From Haloterrigena gelatinilytica (GTDB taxonomy: Archaea > Halobacteriota > Halobacteria > Halobacteriales > Natrialbaceae), in contig NZ_JABUQZ010000001.1 of the NCBI RefSeq assembly GCF_013342145.1, positions 3,534,001-3,598,000 of the forward strand: a stretch of DNA of 64,000 nt, read 5' to 3'. This document shows positions 49,871 to 57,867 of this stretch, in pieces (the stretch's first letter is position 1; each line of letters starts with the position of its first letter). The notes beneath the pieces were generated by a model, which saw only the letters and a program-made list of their open reading frames with translations, had not been told where the DNA came from and searched no databases. The position numbers were made by a program, and so were the translations under genes.

Positions 49871-52384
49871 CTACCCCGTGTACTCGCTCCCGATGACCTC
49901 TCGGATCCGCTCGGCGGTCACCGCCCCGACGCCGTCGGCTTCCTGTAACTCCTCTTCGGTCGCGATCATCACCGCCTCGACCGTGCCGAACTCCTCGAGC
50001 AGCGATCGCGCCGTCACGGGCCCGATCTCGGCGATCGAAGAGACGACGTACTCCTGCTGTTCGGCGAGCGTCTTGGACTGCTTCTCGCCGTGGACCGACA
50101 CCTCCCGGTCGGCGGTCTCCTGCTCGCGGCCGGCGATCACCGCCAGCAGCTCGGTCGTCTCCTGTTCGCCCTCCGTCCGGAGGACGCTCGCGCCGAAGTC
50201 GACGGCCAGACTCGAGAGCGCGCCCCGGACGGCGTTCGGGTGGACGTCCCGCTGTTCGTAGAGGCCGTCGCCCTCGACGACGACGATCGGGCGGGAGTAG
50301 TGGCGGGCCATCGCGCCGACCTGCTCGAAGACCGACCGGTCGCCGCCGACCAGCGAGTCGACGAAGTCCGCGACGGACTTGCGCTCGACGACCACGCGGT
50401 CCGACAGGACGTAGTCGCCGACGTCGAGCGTCTCGAGGCGGACCTCGATCTCCTCGCGTCTCGAGAGGTCCCGCGCGATGTTGGCGTCCATCTCGCGCTG
50501 GTCGGCGACGACCTCGATGGCGTCGCCCTCGGCGTGGGGTTCGTGGGTTTCGACCGTCTCTTCCTCCGGGTCGTCGCTCCCAGCGCCTCCGGCGGCGTCG
50601 TCTTCGGCTCCGTCGTCGCCCGCGAACTCCCGGAGGCCGGGCTGTGCCGAAACCCCCCCGCTTCCACTGGAAGAATCGCCGACGGCGTCGGGGTTTTCGC
50701 CGCGACCGTCCACTTTCACTTCGCTTTCCAGAGCGCCTCGGCTCGCGGCTCCGCCGCCCGCCCCGTCCGAGGAGCGTCGCTCCTCGCTCCCGTCGAAATC
50801 CGTCAGCGCCTGCTGGGAGTCGTCTAACTCCTCCGCTAAGTCGTCGGCGACCCCCTTCAGGTCGCGCAGCTCCGACTCCATCTCCTTCTCGCGGCGCCGC
50901 GAGATCCAGAAGTAGGCCTCGTCGCGGGTGTCCTCGGCCATCAGGACGACCACCCGACCCTCGGACTGGCGGCCGGTTCGGCCCTTCCGCTGGATCGAGC
51001 GGATCGCCGTCGGGACGGGTTCGTAGAACAGCACCAGGTCGACCTCCGGGACGTCGAGCCCCTCCTCGGCGACCGAGGTGGAGACGAGCACCTCGAACTC
51101 GCCGCCGCGGAACTGGTCGAGCACTTCCTGTTGTTCCTTCTGGGTCATCCCGTCGCTCCCCTCGCGGTCGCCCTGGCCGACGAAGCGCTTGGCGTCGAAG
51201 CTCTCGGAGAGGAACTCCGTCAGCGCCTCCGCCGTATCGCGGGACTCGGTGAAGACGATGACGCGCTCGCCGCCCTCGAGGCCGAGCGTCTCGGCGAGCA
51301 GCATCCGGGTCTTGCGGTACTTGGGGTGGAGCTGGTCGAAGCTCTCGGCCTTGCGCATCGCCTCGCGCACCCGCGGATCGGAGACCAGCCGCTGGCTCGC
51401 CTTCGAGGCGCCCGACGAGCGGGCCTGGTTGCGCTGGCGGTCGAAGTACCGGCGGACGGCCTCGACGCTCTGGGTTTCGACCAGCGTCACGGCCTGCCGG
51501 AGCTTCATGATTTCCGCGTGGATGGACATCCCCTCGAACCCCTCCGACTGATCGTTGTTGATCAGTTTCTGGAGTTCGGCGCGCATCCGGTTCAGGTCCT
51601 TCTGGGACTGGTCGGGCTGGGTCGAGGACGCCACGCCCAGTTCCTTCAGCTTCTCGAGGCGCTCTTTGATCACCTCGTTCAGCGCGTCGCGGATCTCGAT
51701 GACCTCCTCGGGGAGGTCGATGCGCTCCCACTCGACGTCGGTGTCGTGGGTGAACTCATCGACGTCGGCGTCCTCCTCGGTCATCACCTCGACCTCCCGG
51801 AGGCCGAGGTTCTCGCAGACCTCGAGGATGGCCTCCTCGTCGCCGCCGGGCGAGGCCGACATGCCGGTCACCAGCGGATCCGTCGCGTCGGCGTGGTAGC
51901 GCTCGGCGATGTAGTTGTAGGCGTAGTCACCGGTCGCGCGGTGGCACTCGTCGAACGTGATGTGGGTCACGTCGGCAAGCGAGATTCGACTCCCGACGAG
52001 GTCGTTCTCGATCACCTGCGGGGTCGCCATCACGACCGTCGCCTCCTCCCACGTCGCGGCGCGGTCGTCGGGGCTGACGTCGCCCGTAAACACGACGATC
52101 TCCTCGTCGGGGATCTGCAGCGCCTCGCGGTAGAAATCGGCGTGTTGCTGGACGAGGGGTTTCGTCGGCGCGAGCATCAGCGACTTCCCGCCGACCTCCT
52201 CGAGTCTGCGCGCGGTGACGAGCAGGCTCACCGTCGTCTTCCCCAGCCCCGTGGGGAGACAGACGAGCGTGTGGTGGTTCGCGGCCGTGCCCGCGAGCTT
52301 TAGCTGGTAGAGTCGTCGTTCTAGAAAGTCGGGCTCGAGAAGCGGATGCTCGATCGAGGGCGGTTCCTCGTCCTGTGCTGCCAT
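49871..52384 (-). CDS. hef: Hef nuclease/helicase
   Basis: This 837-residue protein has an N-terminal superfamily 2 helicase with CLPTGLGKTTVSLLVTA (Walker A), a DECH box (ITFDECHRATGDYAYNYI), ASPGG and RKGRTGRQSEGRVVVLMA. Residues of about 535-640 are a disordered linker. A C-terminal XPF-type nuclease has VVVERKSVADFVDSLVGGDR (ERKxxxD at 667) and tandem helix-hairpin-helix motifs (IGPVTARSLLEEFG; ADGVGAVTAERIREV). Hef cuts and unwinds stalled forks. ATG 52384 (MAAQDEEPPSIEHPLLEPDF) is the start; a longer frame upstream has no support. The linker carries hairpins (50745-50786). A decayed copy of its 5' end lies at 55422-55592. Confidence 0.95.
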   Translation of the reverse strand: MAAQDEEPPSIEHPLLEPDFLERRLYQLKLAGTAANHHTLVCLPTGLGKTTVSLLVTARRLEEVGGKSLMLAPTKPLVQQHADFYREALQIPDEEIVVFTGDVSPDDRAATWEEATVVMATPQVIENDLVGSRISLADVTHITFDECHRATGDYAYNYIAERYHADATDPLVTGMSASPGGDEEAILEVCENLGLREVEVMTEEDADVDEFTHDTDVEWERIDLPEEVIEIRDALNEVIKERLEKLKELGVASSTQPDQSQKDLNRMRAELQKLINNDQSEGFEGMSIHAEIMKLRQAVTLVETQSVEAVRRYFDRQRNQARSSGASKASQRLVSDPRVREAMRKAESFDQLHPKYRKTRMLLAETLGLEGGERVIVFTESRDTAEALTEFLSESFDAKRFVGQGDREGSDGMTQKEQQEVLDQFRGGEFEVLVSTSVAEEGLDVPEVDLVLFYEPVPTAIRSIQRKGRTGRQSEGRVVVLMAEDTRDEAYFWISRRREKEMESELRDLKGVADDLAEELDDSQQALTDFDGSEERRSSDGAGGGAASRGALESEVKVDGRGENPDAVGDSSSGSGGVSAQPGLREFAGDDGAEDDAAGGAGSDDPEEETVETHEPHAEGDAIEVVADQREMDANIARDLSRREEIEVRLETLDVGDYVLSDRVVVERKSVADFVDSLVGGDRSVFEQVGAMARHYSRPIVVVEGDGLYEQRDVHPNAVRGALSSLAVDFGASVLRTEGEQETTELLAVIAGREQETADREVSVHGEKQSKTLAEQQEYVVSSIAEIGPVTARSLLEEFGTVEAVMIATEEELQEADGVGAVTAERIREVIGSEYTG
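50745..50786. repeat. Hairpins in the hef linker, related to those in the methyltransferase gene
   Basis: GCGGC/GCCGC with loop TCC (50745-50757) is followed by CGAGGAGC/GCTCCTCG with loop GTC (50768-50786). The core GGAGC-GTC-GCTCC and the order (a GCGGCTCC hairpin first, about 10-16 bases apart) match the methyltransferase insert at 39675-39734. An extra CTTCCA/TGGAAG pair lies about 70 bases to the left. All are in the disordered linker and in frame. Confidence 0.75.
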
Positions 52385-52872
52385 TGCCGGCGATTCGAGA
52401 CGGTCGCGGTTAAGCGTTGAGAAAGCGGGGTGGAAGTGAACGGGGTCGTTCGCGTGTATTCGCGTCATGTTCGACGTCGACTACCCTGTTGGATTATGTA
52501 TTGTGGTTACGTCTCGTACTCTTCGGCCTCGCACTCGACGTAATGGGCTCGCGTTGTGGTACCATCCTCGTAACTCCTATCAGTTCGCTATCCTTACTCC
52601 AGCGATGTCCGATTAGTCCGCTCTGGTCGCCCGCTCGAAGACCTGGTCCGAATCATTTCCGCTGATTATATCGCGACGGTTTCGGTCGAACACGATTGTT
52701 GCCGAGATCTGATTTTGGTGGTTCTCGAACCACGACCGATCGCGAGACTGCCGTTCCCTTATAATTCTTAAATCTATCAGAAATATAATTAGAAATGTTT
52801 AATACATTCTTATTATGGGTGGTATATAAAATCTAATAGAGAAAACCATGAAAAGAATTAATACGCCGAAAC
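52385..52872. other. Region between hef and the exported-protein gene
   Basis: The first 70 bases match the region upstream of the decayed hef copy near 55593-55660. Beyond about 52455 the similarity ends and GC falls steadily, becoming very AT-rich after 52760 (for example TATATAAA at 52823-52830). No gene longer than 60 codons has convincing composition. Confidence 0.6.
52823..52830 (+). promoter_or_regulatory. TATA box of the exported cysteine-containing protein gene
   Basis: TATATAAA lies 43-50 bases before ATG 52873, giving a transcription start near 52850-52858 and a leader of about 15-40 bases, depending on which ATG (52873 or 52891) is used. Confidence 0.55.
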
Positions 52873-53661
52873 ATGTATTTACAACTGGATATGGTTGAAA
52901 AAGAAGACCATCATGTTAATCGAAGAAACGTCCTCCGAAAAGCGGGTGTCGGTATTGCGGGTTCCAGTGTTCTTCTCTCCACAGCAGGAAGCGCACAAGC
53001 GAAGGAGGATGCGTCCGAGAACGCGACCGAGTACGAATTCACTGAAGAAGAGAAAGATGCTGTCGTCGCCGAACTCAACCGAATAGCTCGACGAGAGATT
53101 CGGAAGGAGGTCTACGACGACCGTGTAGTGACGCCGAGCTGGCCGAGTTGGATTCCCGGCGTTCCGACCGGACTCCCCTTCAACTGGTGCGTTAACATTC
53201 CGCTCGGTGACGAGTTCTGCGCAATCGCTAATAATCCAGTGACGCAGATGCCGCTTTCCTGCGGAAACGTCAACTTTACCGGACGGCGTGTCGGTATGAC
53301 GTTCGGCTACGGGCCCAGTGTCCACATTGATGACGGTGAGGTCGAAGGAGACATTCAATACCAGATCGGCTTTAACGCGATGATCAACGAAGCCAACGGG
53401 TGCTTCTATCTCGAACTAATAAGCACCGGTCAGAACGCGTGTGTCGTGACAGAGTGCCCGGATATGCCGGATCCGCGAGAGGTATCGGTTCGCGAACTCG
53501 CTCAAGCGCTGTACGATCTGAGTTACAGTTTTGCAGAGGATCTGTACGATGCGGCAGGCATGAGTCCGCCGGAAGTGCTTCTGGTCCTCACAGCCATTGG
53601 AATTGCAGTTGCATTCGCGACGATGGCTGCTACCCCGCCTATTCCTGGTGCAATTCCGTAG
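52873..53661 (+). CDS. Tat-exported cysteine-containing protein with hydrophobic C-terminus
   Basis: This 262-residue protein starts MYLQLDMVEKEDHHVNRRNV; ATG 52891 (MVEKED) may be the true start. Its Tat signal is RRNVLRKAGVGIAGSSVLLS, followed by AGSAQA and a probable cleavage site. The mature part has a tryptophan/proline-rich stretch (TPSWPSWIPGVPTGLPFNWC), six cysteines spread over about 110 residues, and a very hydrophobic C-terminus (PPEVLLVLTAIGIAVAFATM). I recognise no family. Tat export, cysteines and a membrane-seeking end recall secreted archaeal antimicrobial or immunity proteins, but there is no sequence similarity to halocin C8. GC is clearly below the window average. Confidence 0.75.
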   Translation: MYLQLDMVEKEDHHVNRRNVLRKAGVGIAGSSVLLSTAGSAQAKEDASENATEYEFTEEEKDAVVAELNRIARREIRKEVYDDRVVTPSWPSWIPGVPTGLPFNWCVNIPLGDEFCAIANNPVTQMPLSCGNVNFTGRRVGMTFGYGPSVHIDDGEVEGDIQYQIGFNAMINEANGCFYLELISTGQNACVVTECPDMPDPREVSVRELAQALYDLSYSFAEDLYDAAGMSPPEVLLVLTAIGIAVAFATMAATPPIPGAIP

Positions 53662-53830
53662 AGACAGAACGTAAAACCCAATATTCGCCACATATCGAAA
53701 CACGTGTCTCGTATCTCCGACTATTTCGGTATCTGAACCGTATCAAAAACATAGTAGTATATTTGCCAGATGTGGTTCTATTATCTGACATAGAAAAATT
53801 TACAAAATACTGCATAGTAGTAAAATCTGT

Positions 53831-54157
53831 ATGACTTCGCTGGAACGGTGGCAGTACGTGTATTTAGTTCTAGCACTTTTGATATTCGGCCTCAGTATCG
53901 TTGGATACCTTATGACTGGCGTGAGTATATTCTCCCTCTATCCAACGATCGTTTGGTTCGGTCTTCTGATCGTAATTGTACGTCCAACGATGTTCGGGTA
54001 TATCATGGCTGGCTTCGGCATCCTCTCGCTCGCCATCGCCGGTTTTCTCGTGCGTGGAGGGGCAAGTCCCCTTACCATAGGCGTTCTCGTGGTCGTTGGA
54101 GGTGGAGCGCTCGTCGGTGGAATACGAACTCACAGAACTAGATCTCTCAGTCAGTGA
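53831..54157 (+). CDS. Small polytopic membrane protein
   Basis: This 108-residue protein starts MTSLERWQYVYLVLALLIFG. It has four hydrophobic helices with short loops and the basic end GGIRTHRTRSLSQ. No family is recognised. It follows the exported-protein gene on the same strand after 169 AT-rich bases that contain a TTTACAAAATAC-like promoter near 53801-53812. It could protect the producer from, or anchor, the upstream product; this is a guess from position. Confidence 0.65.
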   Translation: MTSLERWQYVYLVLALLIFGLSIVGYLMTGVSIFSLYPTIVWFGLLIVIVRPTMFGYIMAGFGILSLAIAGFLVRGGASPLTIGVLVVVGGGALVGGIRTHRTRSLSQ

Positions 54158-54358
54158 TGGCGACTATATCAAGTTCAATGAGAGGTTCAACACACCGAAA
54201 TCCTCGCCTGTTTACGGCATCTTCATGATACGTACTGGCCGCGAAGCGGCTACTCGGGTGCATAGTAATCAATCACCAAAATCACATGACGATACAGCCT
54301 GTAGAGTCAGTAATCCATCACCATCGCTCTTTTGAAAAACCGTCTCGAGATATCGATT

Positions 54359-55330
54359 ATGCCCTCCACAGTACGCAGATTACAATTGCGAATGATCGCT
54401 TCGCTCGTCGGACTGCTGCTAGTCGCGATCGGACTTCTCGTCAGCGTGTGGGCGACGTTTTACGGCGCACTCGTTCTGATCGGAAGTCCGTCCCCCGTCT
54501 CGATTGCCGTCGGTATTACGGCCATGATAGTAGTCGCGATCGGCTATCTCGAGTACAGACACCTCGAGACGATTGAACGGCTTTCGGATGCGCGTCCGAT
54601 CGATCGCGAGACGGCTCCGGAGTTGTACCAGACAGCGACCCGCGTCGCCGCTCGACTGGACGTGCCACCGCCGACGATCGCCGTATCGGAGCGCGACGCG
54701 CCCGAGGCGCTGGCGGTCGGATTTCGACCGACGAACATCCATCTGGTACTCTCGCACGGAACGATCGAGACGCTCGATCACTCGGACGAACTCGAAGCGG
54801 TAATCGCCCACGAACTGGCACATGTCAAAAACCGGGACGCGATGGTGATGACGATCGTTTCCCTCCCCGTCGTTCTCGCGGCCGGATTGCGATCGCGAAT
54901 CGCGCGGATCGACCACCCCGGAATCGTCACGGCCGTGTTCCTCCTGTTTCTGACGAATGCCGTGTGGGTCGTCGGACGACTGCTCACGGCCCACCTCTCG
55001 AGAGCCAGGGAACGCGCCGCGGACCGGGCCGCCGCGGCGGTGACCGGCTCTCCCGCCGCCCTCGCCAGTGCGCTCTCCCGCTTGGATCAGGAAATCGCCG
55101 AGACGCCCGAGCGCGATCTCAGGGACGCCTCAGCCGTCTCTTCGCTCTCGATCCTGCCGCTGGAACCGGCGGACCCCGAAACGGTTATGCTCGGTCCCGA
55201 AGGCGACACCGAGCCGTCGTACTGGTGGCTCCGAAAGCGCCTCCGCCGACTCGAGCGACGGTTCTTCGGCACGCATCCACCGACGTCCGACCGAATCGAA
55301 TCGCTCTCGAGGCTCGAACGGGAACCGTAA
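54359..55330 (+). CDS. M48 family metalloprotease (HtpX/Ste24-like)
   Basis: This 323-residue membrane metalloprotease starts MPSTVRRLQLRMIASLVGLL. Two N-terminal helices are followed by VIAHELAHVKNRDAMVMTIV with the HExxH zinc motif, two more helices, and RARERAADRAAAAVTGSPAA with the third zinc ligand Glu. The end is FGTHPPTSDRIESLSRLERE, a typical HtpX closing motif. HtpX proteases clear damaged membrane proteins; some M48 enzymes mature exported peptides. It is the third gene of the hef-flanked island, so processing of the exported protein is a testable idea. TTG 54332 is another possible start. Confidence 0.88.
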   Translation: MPSTVRRLQLRMIASLVGLLLVAIGLLVSVWATFYGALVLIGSPSPVSIAVGITAMIVVAIGYLEYRHLETIERLSDARPIDRETAPELYQTATRVAARLDVPPPTIAVSERDAPEALAVGFRPTNIHLVLSHGTIETLDHSDELEAVIAHELAHVKNRDAMVMTIVSLPVVLAAGLRSRIARIDHPGIVTAVFLLFLTNAVWVVGRLLTAHLSRARERAADRAAAAVTGSPAALASALSRLDQEIAETPERDLRDASAVSSLSILPLEPADPETVMLGPEGDTEPSYWWLRKRLRRLERRFFGTHPPTSDRIESLSRLEREP

Positions 55331-55421
55331 CTCGGTCACCGCTCGGACAGTTGCGGTCGGCCCGCTCAACGACACGGAAGGATCATCGTCTCAGCCGTCG
55401 TCGAAACCAATCGACCGATGG

Positions 55422-55592
55422 GCGGTGACGAACGGGTTCACCGTGGTCTTCCCGAGGCCGGTCGGAGACAGATGAGCGTGTGACGGTTCGCGGCCGTTCC
55501 CGCGAGTTTCAACTGGTAGCGTCGGCGCTCGAGGACGTCGGACTCGAGGAGCGGATGCTCGATCGATGACGTCCCTCGTCCTGTGTTGCCAT
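55422..55592 (-). pseudogene. Decayed duplicate of the hef 5' end
   Basis: This stretch and about 70 bases upstream of its ATG (to about 55660) align with 52212-52454, covering the start of hef and its first 58 codons. The product would start MATQDEG where hef has MAAQDEE. Short indels then break the frame, including one base lost in the Walker A segment. Upstream blocks such as CCATTGCCGGCGA are unchanged. By eye about four in five bases match. It lies in the same orientation as hef and borders the island with the exported protein, membrane protein and M48 protease. Confidence 0.85.
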
Positions 55593-55742
55593 TGCCGGCG
55601 ACTCGAGACGGTCGCGGTTACGCGTTCGGAAAGCGGGATGGAAGTGACCGCGGTGTTCGAGCCGACTTCCTCCCGCGGCGCTATCGTCTATTTCAGCCCG
55701 AACGTGTAGATTTAAATATACCATGTACAGATCCTCGACGTG

Positions 55743-56228
55743 ATGGACGAGCCCTCGAGTCGGTCCCCCGCCGAATCGGCGACGAACCGAATACATCCAC
55801 GCATACGGATCGTCTGGGCGATCACGTGGCTGCTCGTCGGCGTCGTCGCGGCGATCGTCGCGACGGTCGTCCTCTCGGACTCGAGTCTCGAGCGGCCCCT
55901 CCTCACCGTCGCGGCGGCGAGTCCCGTCGCCGGAATCCCGCTGGCGGTCGTCCGCTACCGCCGGTTCCGATACGCTATCACCGACGACGGCGTCTACGTG
56001 CGCCGCGGGCTGGTCACCGTCAACGAGACGGTCGTTCCCGCCGCGAGCATCCAGCAGGTCGACGTCGACGAACCGCTCCTCGCGAGGCCGTTCGGCCTCG
56101 TCTCCGTCCGACTCTACACCGCGGGGACGTTCGGCGGGCGGGTCGCGATCCCCGGACTCGACTCGGACACCGCGGCCGATCTCGCGGACCGACTCGACCG
56201 GCTCGCCAGAGGTGAGTCGGGCGTATGA
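55743..56228 (+). CDS. PH-domain membrane protein, YdbS-like
   Basis: This 161-residue protein starts MDEPSSRSPAESATNRIHPR. Two hydrophobic helices are followed by one bacterial PH domain (bPH2): YAITDDGVYVRRGLVTVNET, VVPAASIQQVDVDEPLLARP and FGLVSVRLYTAGTFGGRVAI. YdbS/YdbT pairs occur widely; in Bacillus they are linked to resistance against an antimicrobial peptide (amylocyclicin). It overlaps the larger PH-domain gene by 4 bases (ATGA), so the two act together. Confidence 0.85.
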   Translation: MDEPSSRSPAESATNRIHPRIRIVWAITWLLVGVVAAIVATVVLSDSSLERPLLTVAAASPVAGIPLAVVRYRRFRYAITDDGVYVRRGLVTVNETVVPAASIQQVDVDEPLLARPFGLVSVRLYTAGTFGGRVAIPGLDSDTAADLADRLDRLARGESGV

Positions 56229-57793
56229 GTGCGCACACGCGTCTGAAGCCTGATATCCGGTCAATTCCGGTCAGAGCGCTCGAGAACGTCGACTTCACGA
56301 CGGTCGCGATACTCGCGGTGATGCTGACGGTGCTCGGCGACGGATCGGCGTCCGGAATCGATGTACTCACCTCCGGACTGGTGCGGCTCGTGCTGCTCGC
56401 CGTCTTCGTCGGGCTCCTCCAGCTCGCCATCCAGGCCGTCGAGTGGTGGCGCTACGAACTCACCCTCGAGGAGGAGTCGATCGTCGTCCGGTCCGGAATC
56501 CTCCGGCCGAAACGCCGAACGATCCCGTTCTCCCGAATCCAGCGGTCGACGGTCTCGACGACGACGGTGAGCCGCCCGTTCGGACTCGCCGCCCTCGAGT
56601 GCGAGACCGCCGGCAATCCCGACGAGGCCGACCTCTCGGTGCGGTACCTCGAGCGGGCCGACGCCGAGGACCTCCAGCAGCGGATCCAGTCGGCCGCCGA
56701 CGTCGATGCGACGTCCGCGGAACCGCCGGATCGCCGTCGCGTCTTCACGCTTCGACCGCGGGAACTGGCCCTGTACGGCGTGACCCGAACCCACACCAAG
56801 ACGGTGCTCCTGGCCGCGCTGGCGTGGGTTGGAGCACACTACTTCGAACCGGACGCGATGACCGACCTGCGATCGACCGCCGTCGCCGTCCTCGAAGATC
56901 TCTTGCCGCTGTCGCCGGCGGTTATGCTGGGGCTGGTCGTCCTCACCGGCTGGCTCGCCGGCGTCGCCCTCGGGATCGAACGGATGGCCCGCTTTCGCCT
57001 CTCCGCGGGCGAGGGCTCGTTTCGGCGACAACACGGGCTCTTTCGGACGACCGACGCGGACGTCTCGAGCGACCGCATCCAGATCGCTCGCGTTCGGTCG
57101 AATCCGCTCCACCGACGGCTGGGGCTGGCGCAGGCGGATATCGGCACCGCCGGGCTCTCCGATCCCGCTCCGTTCGGATTGAAGTGGCCGCTGGCGCCGC
57201 TGGCCCGGCGTGACGTCGCGTGGGACCTCGTCGAGCGAGCTGTCGGGGTCGATCGATCGGCGGTTCGACTTCAGCCCCTCCCCGACCGTGCGCGCCGGCG
57301 GTACGTCGTCAGGTACGCCCTCGGGGTCGTCGCGCTGGCCGTTGGGACAGTGATCGCCCAGCGGTTCGTCCCGGCGACTCGAGTGATTCCCCTTCCGCTC
57401 TTCGCCCCCCTGCTCGCGCTCACGCCGCTCGCGGGCCACGTGACGTGGAGTCATCGCGGCTACGCGCTGCTCGAGGACCACGTCGTCGTCCGGCGCGGCT
57501 TCTGGACGCGTCGGACGTACGTCGTCCCGACCGACACCGTTCAGAACCTCTCCGTCTCGCAGAGCCCGTTCCAGCGACGCGTCGATCTCGTCTCGGTCCG
57601 CCTCGACGTTGCGTCGATGCCGTTTCTCCCCGGCGTTCCGCTACCCGACGTCGACGCGTCGGTCGGCGGACGGCTTCAGCGTCGGCTGCTCGAGACCGGG
57701 TCCGAGTCCGAGGCGGACTCCGAATCCGAGGACGAGCCCGAATCCGAAGTCGACGGCGAGTCCGCCGAAGCGGAAAACGAACGAGCGCGATGA
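56225..57793 (+). CDS. Multi-PH-domain membrane protein, YdbT-like
   Basis: This 522-residue protein starts MSAHTRLKPDIRSIPVRALE. It has several membrane helices and repeated PH (bPH2) domains: YELTLEEESIVVRSGILRPK and TIPFSRIQRSTVSTTTVSRP; RLSAGEGSFRRQHGLFRTTD; GYALLEDHVVVRRGFWTRRT and VPTDTVQNLSVSQSPFQRRV. The C-terminal 40 residues are Glu/Ser/Asp-rich. Translational coupling to the YdbS-like gene indicates a complex. Its role in haloarchaea is unproven; membrane-stress or peptide resistance is inferred from Bacillus. Confidence 0.87.
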   Translation: MSAHTRLKPDIRSIPVRALENVDFTTVAILAVMLTVLGDGSASGIDVLTSGLVRLVLLAVFVGLLQLAIQAVEWWRYELTLEEESIVVRSGILRPKRRTIPFSRIQRSTVSTTTVSRPFGLAALECETAGNPDEADLSVRYLERADAEDLQQRIQSAADVDATSAEPPDRRRVFTLRPRELALYGVTRTHTKTVLLAALAWVGAHYFEPDAMTDLRSTAVAVLEDLLPLSPAVMLGLVVLTGWLAGVALGIERMARFRLSAGEGSFRRQHGLFRTTDADVSSDRIQIARVRSNPLHRRLGLAQADIGTAGLSDPAPFGLKWPLAPLARRDVAWDLVERAVGVDRSAVRLQPLPDRARRRYVVRYALGVVALAVGTVIAQRFVPATRVIPLPLFAPLLALTPLAGHVTWSHRGYALLEDHVVVRRGFWTRRTYVVPTDTVQNLSVSQSPFQRRVDLVSVRLDVASMPFLPGVPLPDVDASVGGRLQRRLLETGSESEADSESEDEPESEVDGESAEAENERAR

Positions 57794-57867
57794 CGGCCAC
57801 GCCGAGCGTCCCACACCATCACTGACGGCCTCGAGTGGCCGCTCGAGGCACACTCCAGTGACGCTGT

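Noticed and set aside
48981-51731. A 916-codon frame antisense to the PAP2 gene and frame-shifted against hef
   Set aside because: It covers two real genes and is extremely rich in Arg, Gly and Pro.
52848-52898. A 16-codon frame starting at ATG 52848 before the exported-protein gene
   Set aside because: It is out of frame with the gene and too short to judge. It could be a leader peptide, but nothing supports translation.
57700-57780. Repeated GAGTCCGA-like units at the end of the YdbT-like gene that form weak palindromes
   Set aside because: They encode an ordinary Glu/Ser/Asp tail. The repeats follow from codon choice and do not form the 10-3-10 structure seen in the insertion elements.
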